The notes beneath the pieces are model-generated. The model was not told the origin of the DNA and did not search any database. It saw nothing but the letters and a program-made list of their open reading frames with translations. Positions 24,901 through 31,972 of a stretch of 64,000 nt of DNA are shown in pieces; position 1 is the stretch's first letter; each line of letters starts with the position of its first letter. The stretch is from assembly GCF_037975245.1 (NCBI RefSeq), contig NC_092576.1, positions 40,552,111 through 40,616,110 of the forward strand. Direction: 5' to 3'. The translations under genes were made by a program, and so were the position numbers. Source of the DNA: Apostichopus japonicus (Eukaryota; Echinodermata; Holothuroidea; Aspidochirotida; Stichopodidae).

Positions 24901-27665
24901 ATGCTCCCCTAACCAGTTCACAACTTGTCCTAAAATATCAATCTTGTCGCACATTGGCACTGGGAGTTATTGCAGTTTTAATATTTTCGGTTTTTGGACC
25001 ATAACTGACCTTTAGTGACCTTTGTGGGCACCAGAAACAATAGGGCACACCTTCTCCATATGGCGGATCTAAAGTCCAAGTTTGGCCTCAATCCAACATT
25101 CCCTTATTGAGATAGAGCGTACCCAAGCAAGTGTCACAGACACACACACACACACATACACACACACATACACACATACACACACACATACGCCAACCTG
25201 ACTGCATAGGTTCCTTTTGCTAAAGCAAGGAACCAATAATAATAATAATAATTAAACAGTTCTTATTAAGCGCCTGTAACAGAAGTCTCAGGGCGCTTTA
25301 CAAATATAAAAGTCATAAAATACAAAAAGAATACAAGACAAACACACAGCAAAAGAAGCAAATGACCGCTGACCAGACAAGGAACATGCAACGAAAGAGC
25401 AAACCAATAAGAAAACCAGTATAATAACTGTGAAGTGTAAGTGACATATCAGTATATTGTCAATATAACATCAGTGATATATCAATGAAGTATCATTGTT
25501 GTATCACTGTAGTGTCAGTGTATTACCAGTGTAGTGTCAGTTTAGTGTCACTGTAGTGTCAGGGTAATATCAATGTAGTGTCAATGTAGTATCAATGTAG
25601 TGTCAGTGTAATATCACTGTAGTACTAGTGTAGAACCACTGAAGTGTCAGTGTAGTGTCACTGTAGTGTCAATGTAGCATCACTGTAGTACCAGTGTAGT
25701 TACCACTGTAGTACCAGTGTAGTACCACTGTAGTGTCAGTGTAGTATCACTGTAGTACCAGTACAGTATCAACGTAGTATCATTTCAGTGAAGTATCGAT
25801 AACACAATATATGTAGTAGCAATATCAAAAAACCTAAACAATAAATGAATGAAAAGCAAGAAAATTACAGAAGTTTTGCTCCATATACTTACATTTTGAG
25901 GGTCAACAACTTTATCTATTTCTGAAAGAAAATGAACTGCTTCATTAACCACCTCATCAATTTCACCATTCTGTGTTTCTTGGGGAGACTAGAGGATAGG
26001 AGAAAATGAAAAGTGAAAATAGGTCAGTTTAAATAGCATTCCATAAATCAATTAATCAAGAAAGCATTCAACCAGACGATTTTCAACGCTATGTTTGCCA
26101 TGCATTGTGCCACGTCACGCTAACATAGCTAGACATACTAGGCAAAGTATTTGTGTTATAGTGGCGATGTCATGATGTTTGGTAAGGCAAGAAAACTAGG
26201 TCGTGTAGAGATTCTTGCCAGAACAGATAGGGATACCGCTTTACAATGACACAAGCAATAACAAATAACCTTCATTAATTTGTGAAAAGAACGCTTCTGG
26301 AGTCTAAACTTTACCCCAAAATCTTATAAATACATCGTAAGTAATAAAAAATACATAGTAAGTTTAAAATTAGATAGTAAGTTTTTAAAATACATAGTAA
26401 GTAAAAAATACATAGTAAGTAAAAAATACACGTTTAGTAAGTAAAAATACAGAGTAAGTAAAAAATACACGTATAGTAAGTAAAAATACATAGTAAGTAA
26501 AATAATTAGTAAGTGAAAAGTACATAGTAAGTAAAAAAATACATGTATAGTAAGTAAAAAAAAACATAGTAACCAACAAATAGTAAGAAACCAACAAATA
26601 GTAAGAAAATAATATACATGTAAGTAAAATGAAAAACTTTTATCTCCACTCTTGATCTCTTGACCTAAACTAAATGTACTTGTACTAAACAAATTGAAAA
26701 TTATTCTTTCATGTATACATATCTATCTAGGTCCCATTACACAACTTGGTATGACAAATATTGTGGACAGTAGATCATAACTTCATCACGTCTCATTGCC
26801 TAGATCAAGAATAAACTTAATTATCATAATAAAAACAGCTATAATAATATAAATATAATCATAATAAAAAATAATAATAATAAAATATAATTATAATATA
26901 TATAGATAATATAAACAGCTTTTTTTCATGATGATAAAATGCTCGAGGCATTTTGATGCTCAGGCATTACATACCTTACGTAGGTCCTTGAACACTGCAT
27001 CAAGATTTAAAAAATACATAGTAGTAAGTTTTAAAAGTACATAGTAAGTAAAAATATATAGTAAGTCATATAAAATACATAGTAAGTTAAAACTACACAC
27101 CTTACGTAGGTCCTTGTACACTGCATCATAGATATCCTCTTGATGATCTTTAATCAGTCTCAGTACCGCCTTTAAATTCTTCACCCTGGAGGCTTTTGAC
27201 CTGGTCTTCCCTGCGTTGAAGCTAGCACGCAACTGCTCCACGATCTGACATTTGCAAACGAATGGAAAGATATATACTTTGGTTATGAACTCAAAATATG
27301 TAGATTTTTCCTTTGCCATTATAGACTACAACCGAGGCAACTTAGATCGGATCTCAAAAAAACCAGCGAAAACAGACAGCTAACAACTCACTGATTTCTC
27401 ACACATTTTCAGCAAATAACATTCTGAACTGTAAGCTGGTCAAGTGGTGATGATTATTTGACCTCAACTGACCTTTGACATCCACCAAAATCAGTAGGGA
27501 CCTTATTACTGCTCGAGTAATATTTTACTATATATATGTGTTCATATAAACTTATATACAGATCGGCTGTCAAGATCCCTTAATCTGTACAACAGAAACA
27601 GTTTTTCTTTTCAGTCGAGTCGAGCTTACCTTCTTTATTTGCTCTTCTGATGAAGCTGACGCCAT
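12753..27665 (-). CDS. ALDH3: ALDH3-family aldehyde dehydrogenase, gene A (12 exons, complete)
   Basis: Twelve coding exons on the minus strand (27665 down to 12753) join without a frame break into 501 residues. The family is NAD(P)-dependent class 3 aldehyde dehydrogenase, oxidising fatty or aromatic aldehydes to acids. Visible marks: IIGAWNYP with Asn122; the cofactor region KPSEL; LYTG; LELGGK with general base Glu217; [11 protein letters not shown] with nucleophile Cys251; MKEE/IFGP with Glu343; [24 protein letters not shown]. The last exon ends in about 20 hydrophobic residues ([20 protein letters not shown]), like the tail anchor of ALDH3A2 (fatty aldehyde dehydrogenase), so attachment to the ER or a related membrane is likely. 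All introns are GT-AG and all phases agree. Exon lengths 1-11 are identical to those of gene B. Substrate is not shown by sequence. Several introns carry large tandem arrays next to exons. Confidence 0.95.
14049..14184 (-). CDS. ALDH3: ALDH3 gene A exon 11
   Basis: Encodes [20 protein letters not shown] through SELVM (residues 407-450), the conserved FGGVG/SGMG/YHG block near the active-site tunnel. Acceptor ACACAG, donor GTAGGT. Confidence 0.95.
15027..15142 (-). CDS. ALDH3: ALDH3 gene A exon 10
   Basis: Encodes [19 protein letters not shown] and [18 protein letters not shown] (residues 368-405). Acceptor CTCTACAG, donor GTAGGC. Confidence 0.95.
15468..15908. mobile_element. MITE of the CAGTTGGGACAAT family with internal tandem expansion
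   Basis: Begins GTTGGGACAATTTTCC and ends near TTTTCCCAATTG, like the element at 10265. The inside holds about four units of roughly 85-90 bp, each with CCACTCTA..CTGTCCTC, CATGCTTCAAAGCACT and ACAGTTCCTAACCT. It lies in intron 9 of gene A. Confidence 0.6.
16482..16552 (-). CDS. ALDH3: ALDH3 gene A exon 9
   Basis: Encodes [20 protein letters not shown] and INS (residues 344-366) plus two bases. The preceding exon supplies the EE of the EEIFGP motif. Confidence 0.95.
17302..17434 (-). CDS. ALDH3: ALDH3 gene A exon 8
   Basis: Encodes residues 300-343, including [21 protein letters not shown] and IMKEE with Glu343, which positions the nicotinamide ribose in ALDH structures. Acceptor GCTCACAG, donor GTACTT. 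Confidence 0.95.
18540..18832. repeat. Tandem duplication of about 190 bp in gene A intron 7
   Basis: Two copies share GGAGAGGAAGGCAG (second: GGGGAGGAAGGCAG), GATTACACRHACACY, TTTGCTTCAA, an (AATC)n run and TCTCAGTGTCTGT. The second copy ends where a MITE is inserted at 18833. Confidence 0.7.
18833..19185. mobile_element. hAT-type MITE with 8-bp target-site duplication
   Basis: Ends are CAGGGATGGGCAACC and GGTTGCCCACCCCTG, an inverted pair typical of hAT/Charlie-like non-autonomous elements. Flanks are CTGTAGAA (18825-18832) and CTGTACAA (19186-19193), an 8-bp duplication with one mismatch, as expected for hAT. The 353-bp body has no transposase. It sits 40 bp downstream (in gene sense) of gene A exon 7. 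Confidence 0.8.
19226..19456 (-). CDS. ALDH3: ALDH3 gene A exon 7 (catalytic cysteine)
   Basis: Encodes residues 223-298, including [17 protein letters not shown]; the second Cys (251) is the catalytic nucleophile. Also [20 protein letters not shown], a strong ALDH3 block. Acceptor TTCTTCAG, donor GTGAGT. Confidence 0.96.
19518..19922. repeat. 21-bp minisatellite in gene A intron 6
   Basis: About sixteen imperfect units of TTGCTATGCAAAATGGGC plus three bases. The period is a multiple of three and units contain few stops, so several frames stay open and mimic a repetitive protein on the + strand. The array is split by a second copy of the exon 7 acceptor region (19719-19785). Confidence 0.9.
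19719..19785 (-). repeat. Duplicate of the exon 7 splice-acceptor region
   Basis: Repeats the sequence at 19451-19515 with few changes, including the last intron bases and the first bases of exon 7 (AAACGGGGCTGAAGA on the + strand). It therefore carries a second copy of the CTTCAG acceptor about 270 bp upstream of the true one in gene sense. Confidence 0.85.
20259..20422 (-). CDS. ALDH3: ALDH3 gene A exon 6
   Basis: Encodes residues 168-221: [29 protein letters not shown] and [10 protein letters not shown]. Glu217 is the general base. Acceptor ATCTAG, donor GTAAGT. Confidence 0.95.
20572..20657 (-). CDS. ALDH3: ALDH3 gene A exon 5
   Basis: Encodes residues 140-167, [20 protein letters not shown] then [13 protein letters not shown] binds the cofactor. 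Acceptor TTCTTACAG, donor GTAATA. Confidence 0.95.
21363..21854 (-). repeat. Tandem array of seven exon-4-end/splice-donor fragments
   Basis: Seven extra copies (period about 66-76 bp) of the last ~55 bases of gene A exon 4 plus the first ~14 bases of intron 4 directly follow the true exon end. On the minus strand each unit reads roughly [17 protein letters not shown] and then a splice donor. Four units keep GTAGGT (starting near 21363, 21502, 21645, 21714), two have GTTGGT (near 21429, 21785) and one (near 21579) has lost the donor. None has a splice acceptor of its own. Confidence 0.9.
21855..21993 (-). CDS. ALDH3: ALDH3 gene A exon 4
   Basis: Encodes residues 93-138, with [20 protein letters not shown] (Asn122 of the oxyanion hole) and [14 protein letters not shown]. 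Acceptor poly-T CAG, donor GTAGGT. I chose this end because its length (139 bp) equals gene B exon 4 and because only this copy has a full exon before it. Confidence 0.95.
22494..22576. repeat. ATGCATGC-rich simple repeat
   Basis: Alternating purine-pyrimidine words (CATGCATATACATGCATATG and similar) run through this stretch in gene A intron 3. Such sequence can form left-handed or cruciform DNA; that is inference. Confidence 0.7.
22740..23104. repeat. CAGTGTAGTGT minisatellite, left block
   Basis: Dozens of near-copies of a 10-11 bp unit (CAGTGTAGTGT, CAGTGTAGTAT, CAGTGGAGTGT). A second block of the same family lies at 25440-25790, so the two enclose the AGGTCA-rich array. Confidence 0.9.
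23105..25230. mobile_element. About 400-bp-period array with inverted ends, rich in AGGTCA half-sites
   Basis: Four to five units, the last three spaced by about 400 bp, share GCGGGTCRACAA.TGGAT, GACATTTATGATCAGAAGG and CTCCCAACCCTAACGGAC. The stretch begins with GGTTCCTTGCTT (about 23129) and ends with AAGCAAGGAACC (about 25222), so it looks like one mobile unit with inverted ends and internal tandem copies. Three units contain clusters of AGGTCA. No transposase frame is seen. Class unknown. Confidence 0.6.
25138..25191. repeat. (CA)n microsatellite
   Basis: ACACAC repeats interrupted by CATA, within gene A intron 3. Confidence 0.95.
25234..25300. repeat. AATAAT run with GCGCCTG/CAGGGCGC fragment
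   Basis: An (AATA/AAT)n run precedes TATTAAGCGCCTGTAACAG and CTCAGGGCGCTTTACA, a short motif pair that I associate with dispersed repeats of marine invertebrate genomes. The association is from general knowledge, not from a search. Confidence 0.35.
25440..25795. repeat. CAGTGTAGTAT/CACTGTAGTACC minisatellite, right block
   Basis: Degenerate 10-11 bp units of the same family as 22740-23104, including CACTGTAGTACCAGTGTAG. It ends about 100 bp from gene A exon 3. Confidence 0.85.
25893..25988 (-). CDS. ALDH3: ALDH3 gene A exon 3
   Basis: Encodes residues 61-92, [20 protein letters not shown] then [12 protein letters not shown]. Phase 0 at both ends, 96 bp as in gene B. Acceptor CCTCTAG, donor GTAAGT. 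The segment is the variable helical region after DLRK. Confidence 0.93.
26325..26620. repeat. 17-18 bp minisatellite AAATACATAGTAAGTAA
   Basis: About seventeen degenerate units. Every unit contains GTAAGT on the + strand. A shorter block of the same repeat lies at 27005-27095, abutting the exon 2 donor of gene A. Confidence 0.9.
26983..27005 (-). repeat. Duplicate of the 3' end of gene A exon 2
   Basis: The minus strand reads DAVFKDLRK and then GTATGT, almost repeating the true exon end DAVYKDLRK plus donor at 27101-27129. Minisatellite units separate the two copies. No acceptor of good quality precedes it, so I do not call it an exon. Confidence 0.8.
27101..27244 (-). CDS. ALDH3: ALDH3 gene A exon 2
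   Basis: Encodes residues 13-60, [20 protein letters not shown] through [16 protein letters not shown] and the DLRK end match the ALDH3 N-terminal helix. Acceptor TGTCAG, donor GTGTGT (weaker than average). Confidence 0.94.
27630..27665 (-). CDS. ALDH3: ALDH3 gene A exon 1
   Basis: Encodes [12 protein letters not shown], then GTAAGC. ACCATGG gives a good Kozak context. The 36-bp length and phase equal exon 1 of genes B and C. Confidence 0.92.
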
Positions 27666-27735
27666 GGTTGATACTAGAGCCTTGTCTAGATTCTATCAGT
27701 CAGTAGGTCTGTACTCTACAGTGTTACCAGCCCAG

Positions 27736-27750
27736 TATTACTCTTCAATG
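27736..27750 (-). promoter_or_regulatory. Conserved 5' UTR word shared with gene B
   Basis: CATTGAAGAGTAATA on the minus strand lies about 70 bases before the gene A ATG. Gene B has CATTGAAGAGTAGTA (59230-59244) about 25-40 bases before its ATG. This may be a 5' UTR element or simply shared ancestry. Confidence 0.4.
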
Positions 27751-27977
27751 CAGTCTATGACCGGTCTTCAGACTCGATGGAGCTAAACGTCTAATATCTT
27801 CTCCAAACACCTGTCAGAAATCAATATATATATTATATAGCATTTTTCAATCCTCAGTGATGACTTTCAGTTAACCTAGAACATATTTCACCAATACTTA
27901 TTTCTTGTAGGATTATAACTTTTGGTAAAAATGTCATCCAAGGATACTCTGTTGGAACTTTTTATTAAGGTTGTGTC

Positions 27978-28001
27978 TATTGGCACGTGCACGTGCCAAT
28001 A
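27978..28001. promoter_or_regulatory. 24-bp perfect palindrome with two CACGTG E-boxes
   Basis: TATTGGCACGTG is followed directly by its mirror CACGTGCCAATA, about 310 bases upstream of the gene A ATG. It holds two CACGTG hexamers, binding sites of bHLH factors (MYC/MAX, USF, CLOCK, HIF-related). Promoter function is inferred from position. It may instead be the end of a foldback element reaching to 28757. Confidence 0.35.
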
Positions 28002-30307
28002 CCAACCGTTATTGTTACGTTGACGTACCAATAAGCATCGATATTCGCACGAACATACTCGTGCTTATAGACAGTGACTTTACACACGAAGGCGTGCCAG
28101 TAAGGTAGTTATTCGCACGAACGTGTATGTGGTATAAGTAGGCATGTTAGCATGTAGTGATTAGAAAAGCACTGAGTAGGCGGGGAAGGTAAACCATGGC
28201 CCCAACCACAGTGTTGGGTGTGCACGGTCGATTTCCCCCCCCTCGCCCCCCCCCCTCAAGATTTTGGTCGATGAAAATTTGCTGATTCTCAAAAAATGGT
28301 TATCTTTTTCAAAATCAATAGCCAAATCTGTAAAATATGAGAGAAATCAGAGATGTGATCAATTCTGGGAAAATTCAGAGAAATAATTAAAGATTTTGTT
28401 GGAATATTTCAGAAAAGATTTGTTGCAAACTTTCTTAAAATGCATAAGGAATATGATAAATTTAATTCATCTAGTCGCTTGTTTGCTGCTTCAACGGTTT
28501 TGGAATCCTTTATTACAAAAATAGAAAAAGTATCCGCAGATTTCCTTTGAACATAACCCTGAGAATCACCATAGTTATCAAATTCCTGTTCCATTGTCAT
28601 GCACTGCTGTGTTATTGTCCATCGATGTCCTGTTCATCCCTCCCAGCCAGCACATATCAGGACAGTTCATTGGTTACATCAACCACGAGCGCTGATTGGT
28701 CAAGTTACATGTGTGCTAATAGTCAATGTTATTCGCACGATTACGTTCGTGCGAATAGCCGCAACGTTTTATTAAAGTCAGAAGAACCTGTTTGGTTGAG
28801 TTACTATAGTATAGTGCTTGGTTACAAAACATTGAATTGATCAATATTAGGCTTATACCCTACACTTGAAACTGTTTGACAATTCACCGTCCCCCCCACC
28901 TCCCACCCCCCAATATCTGCTACACAGAATCATGTGAGGACGGCACCTTGAAATTCACTTGATGGAAGTTGATGGGGACAGGACAAAGACAATACATTCT
29001 GGTCCCCTTCCCTCCTCCCTCGATCCCCCCTCCATATCACAGCTCTCAAGATAAAAGAATATGTATTTTTCATACTTAACAAAAAAAACTTTGTTGCCCA
29101 ATAACTTACAGTGTATAAGCGCTCATTTTCAGCTTTTACAAAAGGCTGGAAAACATCGTAAAATTCATCATGCATTAAAATGTACCCACTATTCTTTAAG
29201 AGAACCTAGCCTACATAAACTGGATGGTTAATCAAATAGTGTCCTCATTGTGAAAATTCCAGTGGTCAGCTCAACAAACAAGGAAAACGAATATTCTGTT
29301 TTTGTTTGTTCTACGGCATTACACATACTGACTATGGTGTAGACATAGGTCTACAAACAGTACAATATCACAACACACTGTAGGTGTGGGCTGTGAACTT
29401 AAAGTGTAGCTTAGTATGGCCTTACAGTTGGTGGACACTGTGTTATATTCTGAAGAAACATGAATCTTAAGGACAACCATGATGGAGGCGTAAAAATGAA
29501 ATATTCCTCATCCCTATACTGTAGGGTTAATGTTATAACATATTTACTACTTTAGGCCTAGACAAGTACTATTATTATTAGGCCTAGAGCCTAGAGGTCT
29601 ACTACTTTCAGACATGTTCATAATAACTCATTTCAGTACATTTCTTTGCAAGAAACTATTAGGCCTAGGCCTAAACTGTATTCACTTTTCTTCATTGACC
29701 TACTGGCAGTGGCTTAGGTTGGTATGTACTATTATACTTACTGTTTTGCAAAATTTGGGAAGAATTTATGCTTCCAAACTTGTTCCTAATCCTAGTATAA
29801 TAAACTTAAGACATTAACATTAGCCTATTCCTAGTTCCAAGTAAGTTGATGACTAGATATTGAACGTACGTAGCAAATAGGCTACGCTTAGCCTACACCT
29901 AGCCTAAGTATAATGATTCAGTATCATTGACCTTGCTTTGGTCACACCATAGTTATTATACGATAATAGAATGTAGTATAATAACTATGGTGACACTAGG
30001 TGATTTTTATCAACGGATTAAATCAATGTTTATACTTTTCTACGAACCTACCTAATAAACCTATATAAATCTATATCCTATATAAACAATAACAAAGCCA
30101 GGTGTACATAGGCCTACGTTGACGATTGAACTGCTCAACAAAGCTTACATTGACAATCCCCAGGCAATGATCGTAATATGTATTTGTATGTTTCGTAGCA
30201 GTTATAAACTAAGTTGTTGTGGCTGACTAAACATTACTAAAAGTAGCCTGCTGTATAGAGCAGCCCTGCTCGTGACTATTACTATGCATAAAATGTTTTG
30301 TTTACCT
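28002..30307. other. Intergenic region upstream of gene A, part 1
   Basis: Holds several TATTCGCACGA words and a short minus-strand open frame (28409-28600) that I do not recognise. The rest is AT-rich with no exon seen. Confidence 0.4.
28728..28757. repeat. Hairpin TATTCGCACGA / TCGTGCGAATA
   Basis: An 11-bp perfect stem around a short TTACGT loop. The same TATTCGCACGA word recurs near 28030 and 28108, suggesting a foldback element between about 27978 and 28757. Confidence 0.7.
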
Positions 30308-30662
30308 GGTGGCATACTCCTATTAGAGTCTATATCCATCCGCCCGATTGTTCTCCTAGCTCAGGAAAAGTGCCAAAAAAGCAACAGGAGAACAACTTTT
30401 TTGACCTATTATCAATTATGATCTAGTTTTTTGTTGCTTGCATGTTGAAGAGCATGTATGGAAATACATGTGGTGCAACACTTGGGTCAATTGAGGCAAT
30501 TTTATACCCCCTTTAGGCCTCCCAGGACCAGCGTACGAACACTGTTTACTACGGTACTGAGTGAAGAGGTTTGTTTACAATTGGCGAAAACTTCAGGCTC
30601 TGATAGCAAAAATTCTGCACGGTCATGGTACGGAAAATTGATGGTGCCATGAAAGGCCAACT
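30308..30662 (+). repeat. Dispersed repeat, copy 2
   Basis: Starts GGTGGCATACTCCTATTAGA and ends near GATGGTGCCATGAAAGGCC; close to the copies at 4411-4696 (inverted) and 49300-49652. Confidence 0.7.
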
Positions 30663-30764
30663 TGTTAGTGTGCAACTATGACATCCAGGGACGTCGCTAG
30701 AGGGGGGTGTGGGGTGTCTCACCCCCCCCCAATCTTGGTAAAAATGACGATAGTTAGAAAATTT

Positions 30765-30815
30765 GAGTGCGACAGTCGGAATTTCCGACTGTCGGAATTT
30801 CCGACTGTCGCACTC
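30765..30815. repeat. 51-bp near-perfect hairpin
   Basis: GAGTGCGACAGTCGGAA at the left is mirrored by TTCCGACTGTCGCACTC at the right, with a further internal copy of CCGACTGTCGG. It lies just inside the left end of the outer hAT-like element. Confidence 0.85.
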
Positions 30816-31109
30816 TAATTTTTCTGACTGTCGCACTCCTATTTTCAGATGTTCTTGTAATTTGTGGGTGACATAAAATTTTCTATCAAAATCGACCTTA
30901 ATCAGTCATATTTACCACGTTTTCCTCGTCAAATTGAGAAATTTTATCTCGCGATCCTTATACTCCACCATACACAGCTTTGTATGATTTTGAATACTCT
31001 AAAAAAAAAATACAACGTTCGCCAGCTTTAATTCGGATAATTTATGTATTAATTTTGCTATTGGGTGGGTCGACCCTGTTCGCTAGCTTCAAGTAAGTTC
31101 AGGATATAC

Positions 31110-31972
31110 CAGGGACGTAGCCAGGGGGAGCAGGGGAGCGACTGCTCTCCCCTTTGAGTGTCGAAAATAATGTTTAAAAAATGTTGTTTTTTAGCATGGT
31201 ATTTTGTCAGTGCTCTTTTGATCTTGAATACTCGTCAGCTCCGTTAACTCGATTATAATCGTAATAACATTCAGGCCTACTGATTCAACTACTTACTTAG
31301 TTTGGCAGATGCAATTAGCTAAATTTAGCCTATAGCCTATTTCAAACCTACAGTTGGCCACTGCGTAATAAAATACATATTGGCTACCTAACCTCACTCG
31401 ATGCATGTAATGTCAAGAACCGTATGCAGAACGACGACGACAACGTGCGTTCTCATCCTTTCTATGATTCTTCCTAAGTTGTTGCACGAACAGCATGTTA
31501 TGAAGCTAAGCTAGCAATCATACGTGATACGCACTTCCTATAAATAATTATTACACTGCTAATACACGGCGATAACGGTATTTTTTTTAGGCCACTGCAA
31601 ATCTGGCTGTCTTACAAAATATGAAAGTTTATATTGTCCATCAGTTAAGTTCGTCAAATGTATTTAAGTCCAGACATTGGACAATAAACAAGAATCATCC
31701 TTCTGGAAAAATTGTAAAAGAGCACTATGTTTGTCTTTCTGATATATTATATAAAAGAACATGTAAAAGAGAATTCAAACAGGAAACAAAATCTGCTGAT
31801 AATATGATATCATATGATAATAATGAAACTGGCAAAACATTGCACCAGATCGCATCTAAGGACCTTCAATTGTTCAAAAATATCTCCACTCCCTCCCCTC
31901 CCTCCCCTAAGACCCCTCTCCCATATCAATCGCAAAAAATCTCCCTTTCAAATTCCTGGCTATACGTCCTTG
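31110..31972. mobile_element. hAT-like element (inner) nested in the outer one, perfect 8-bp TSD
   Basis: Ends are CAGGGACGTAGCCAGG and CCTGGCTATACGTCCTTG (inverted, one-base slip). Flanks are GGATATAC on both sides (31102-31109 and 31973-31980). The 863-bp body holds an open frame starting at 31621 that I do not recognise as a transposase. It must have inserted after the outer element. Confidence 0.85.

Noticed and set aside
26324-26692. Minus-strand frame of YFLLTMYF-type repeats
   Set aside because: Pure translation of the AAATACATAGTAAGT minisatellite.
26960-27319. 119-codon minus-strand frame with two KDLRK ends
   Set aside because: It joins exon 2 of gene A, its intron-side minisatellite and a duplicate fragment. 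Only 27101-27244 is supported as exon.
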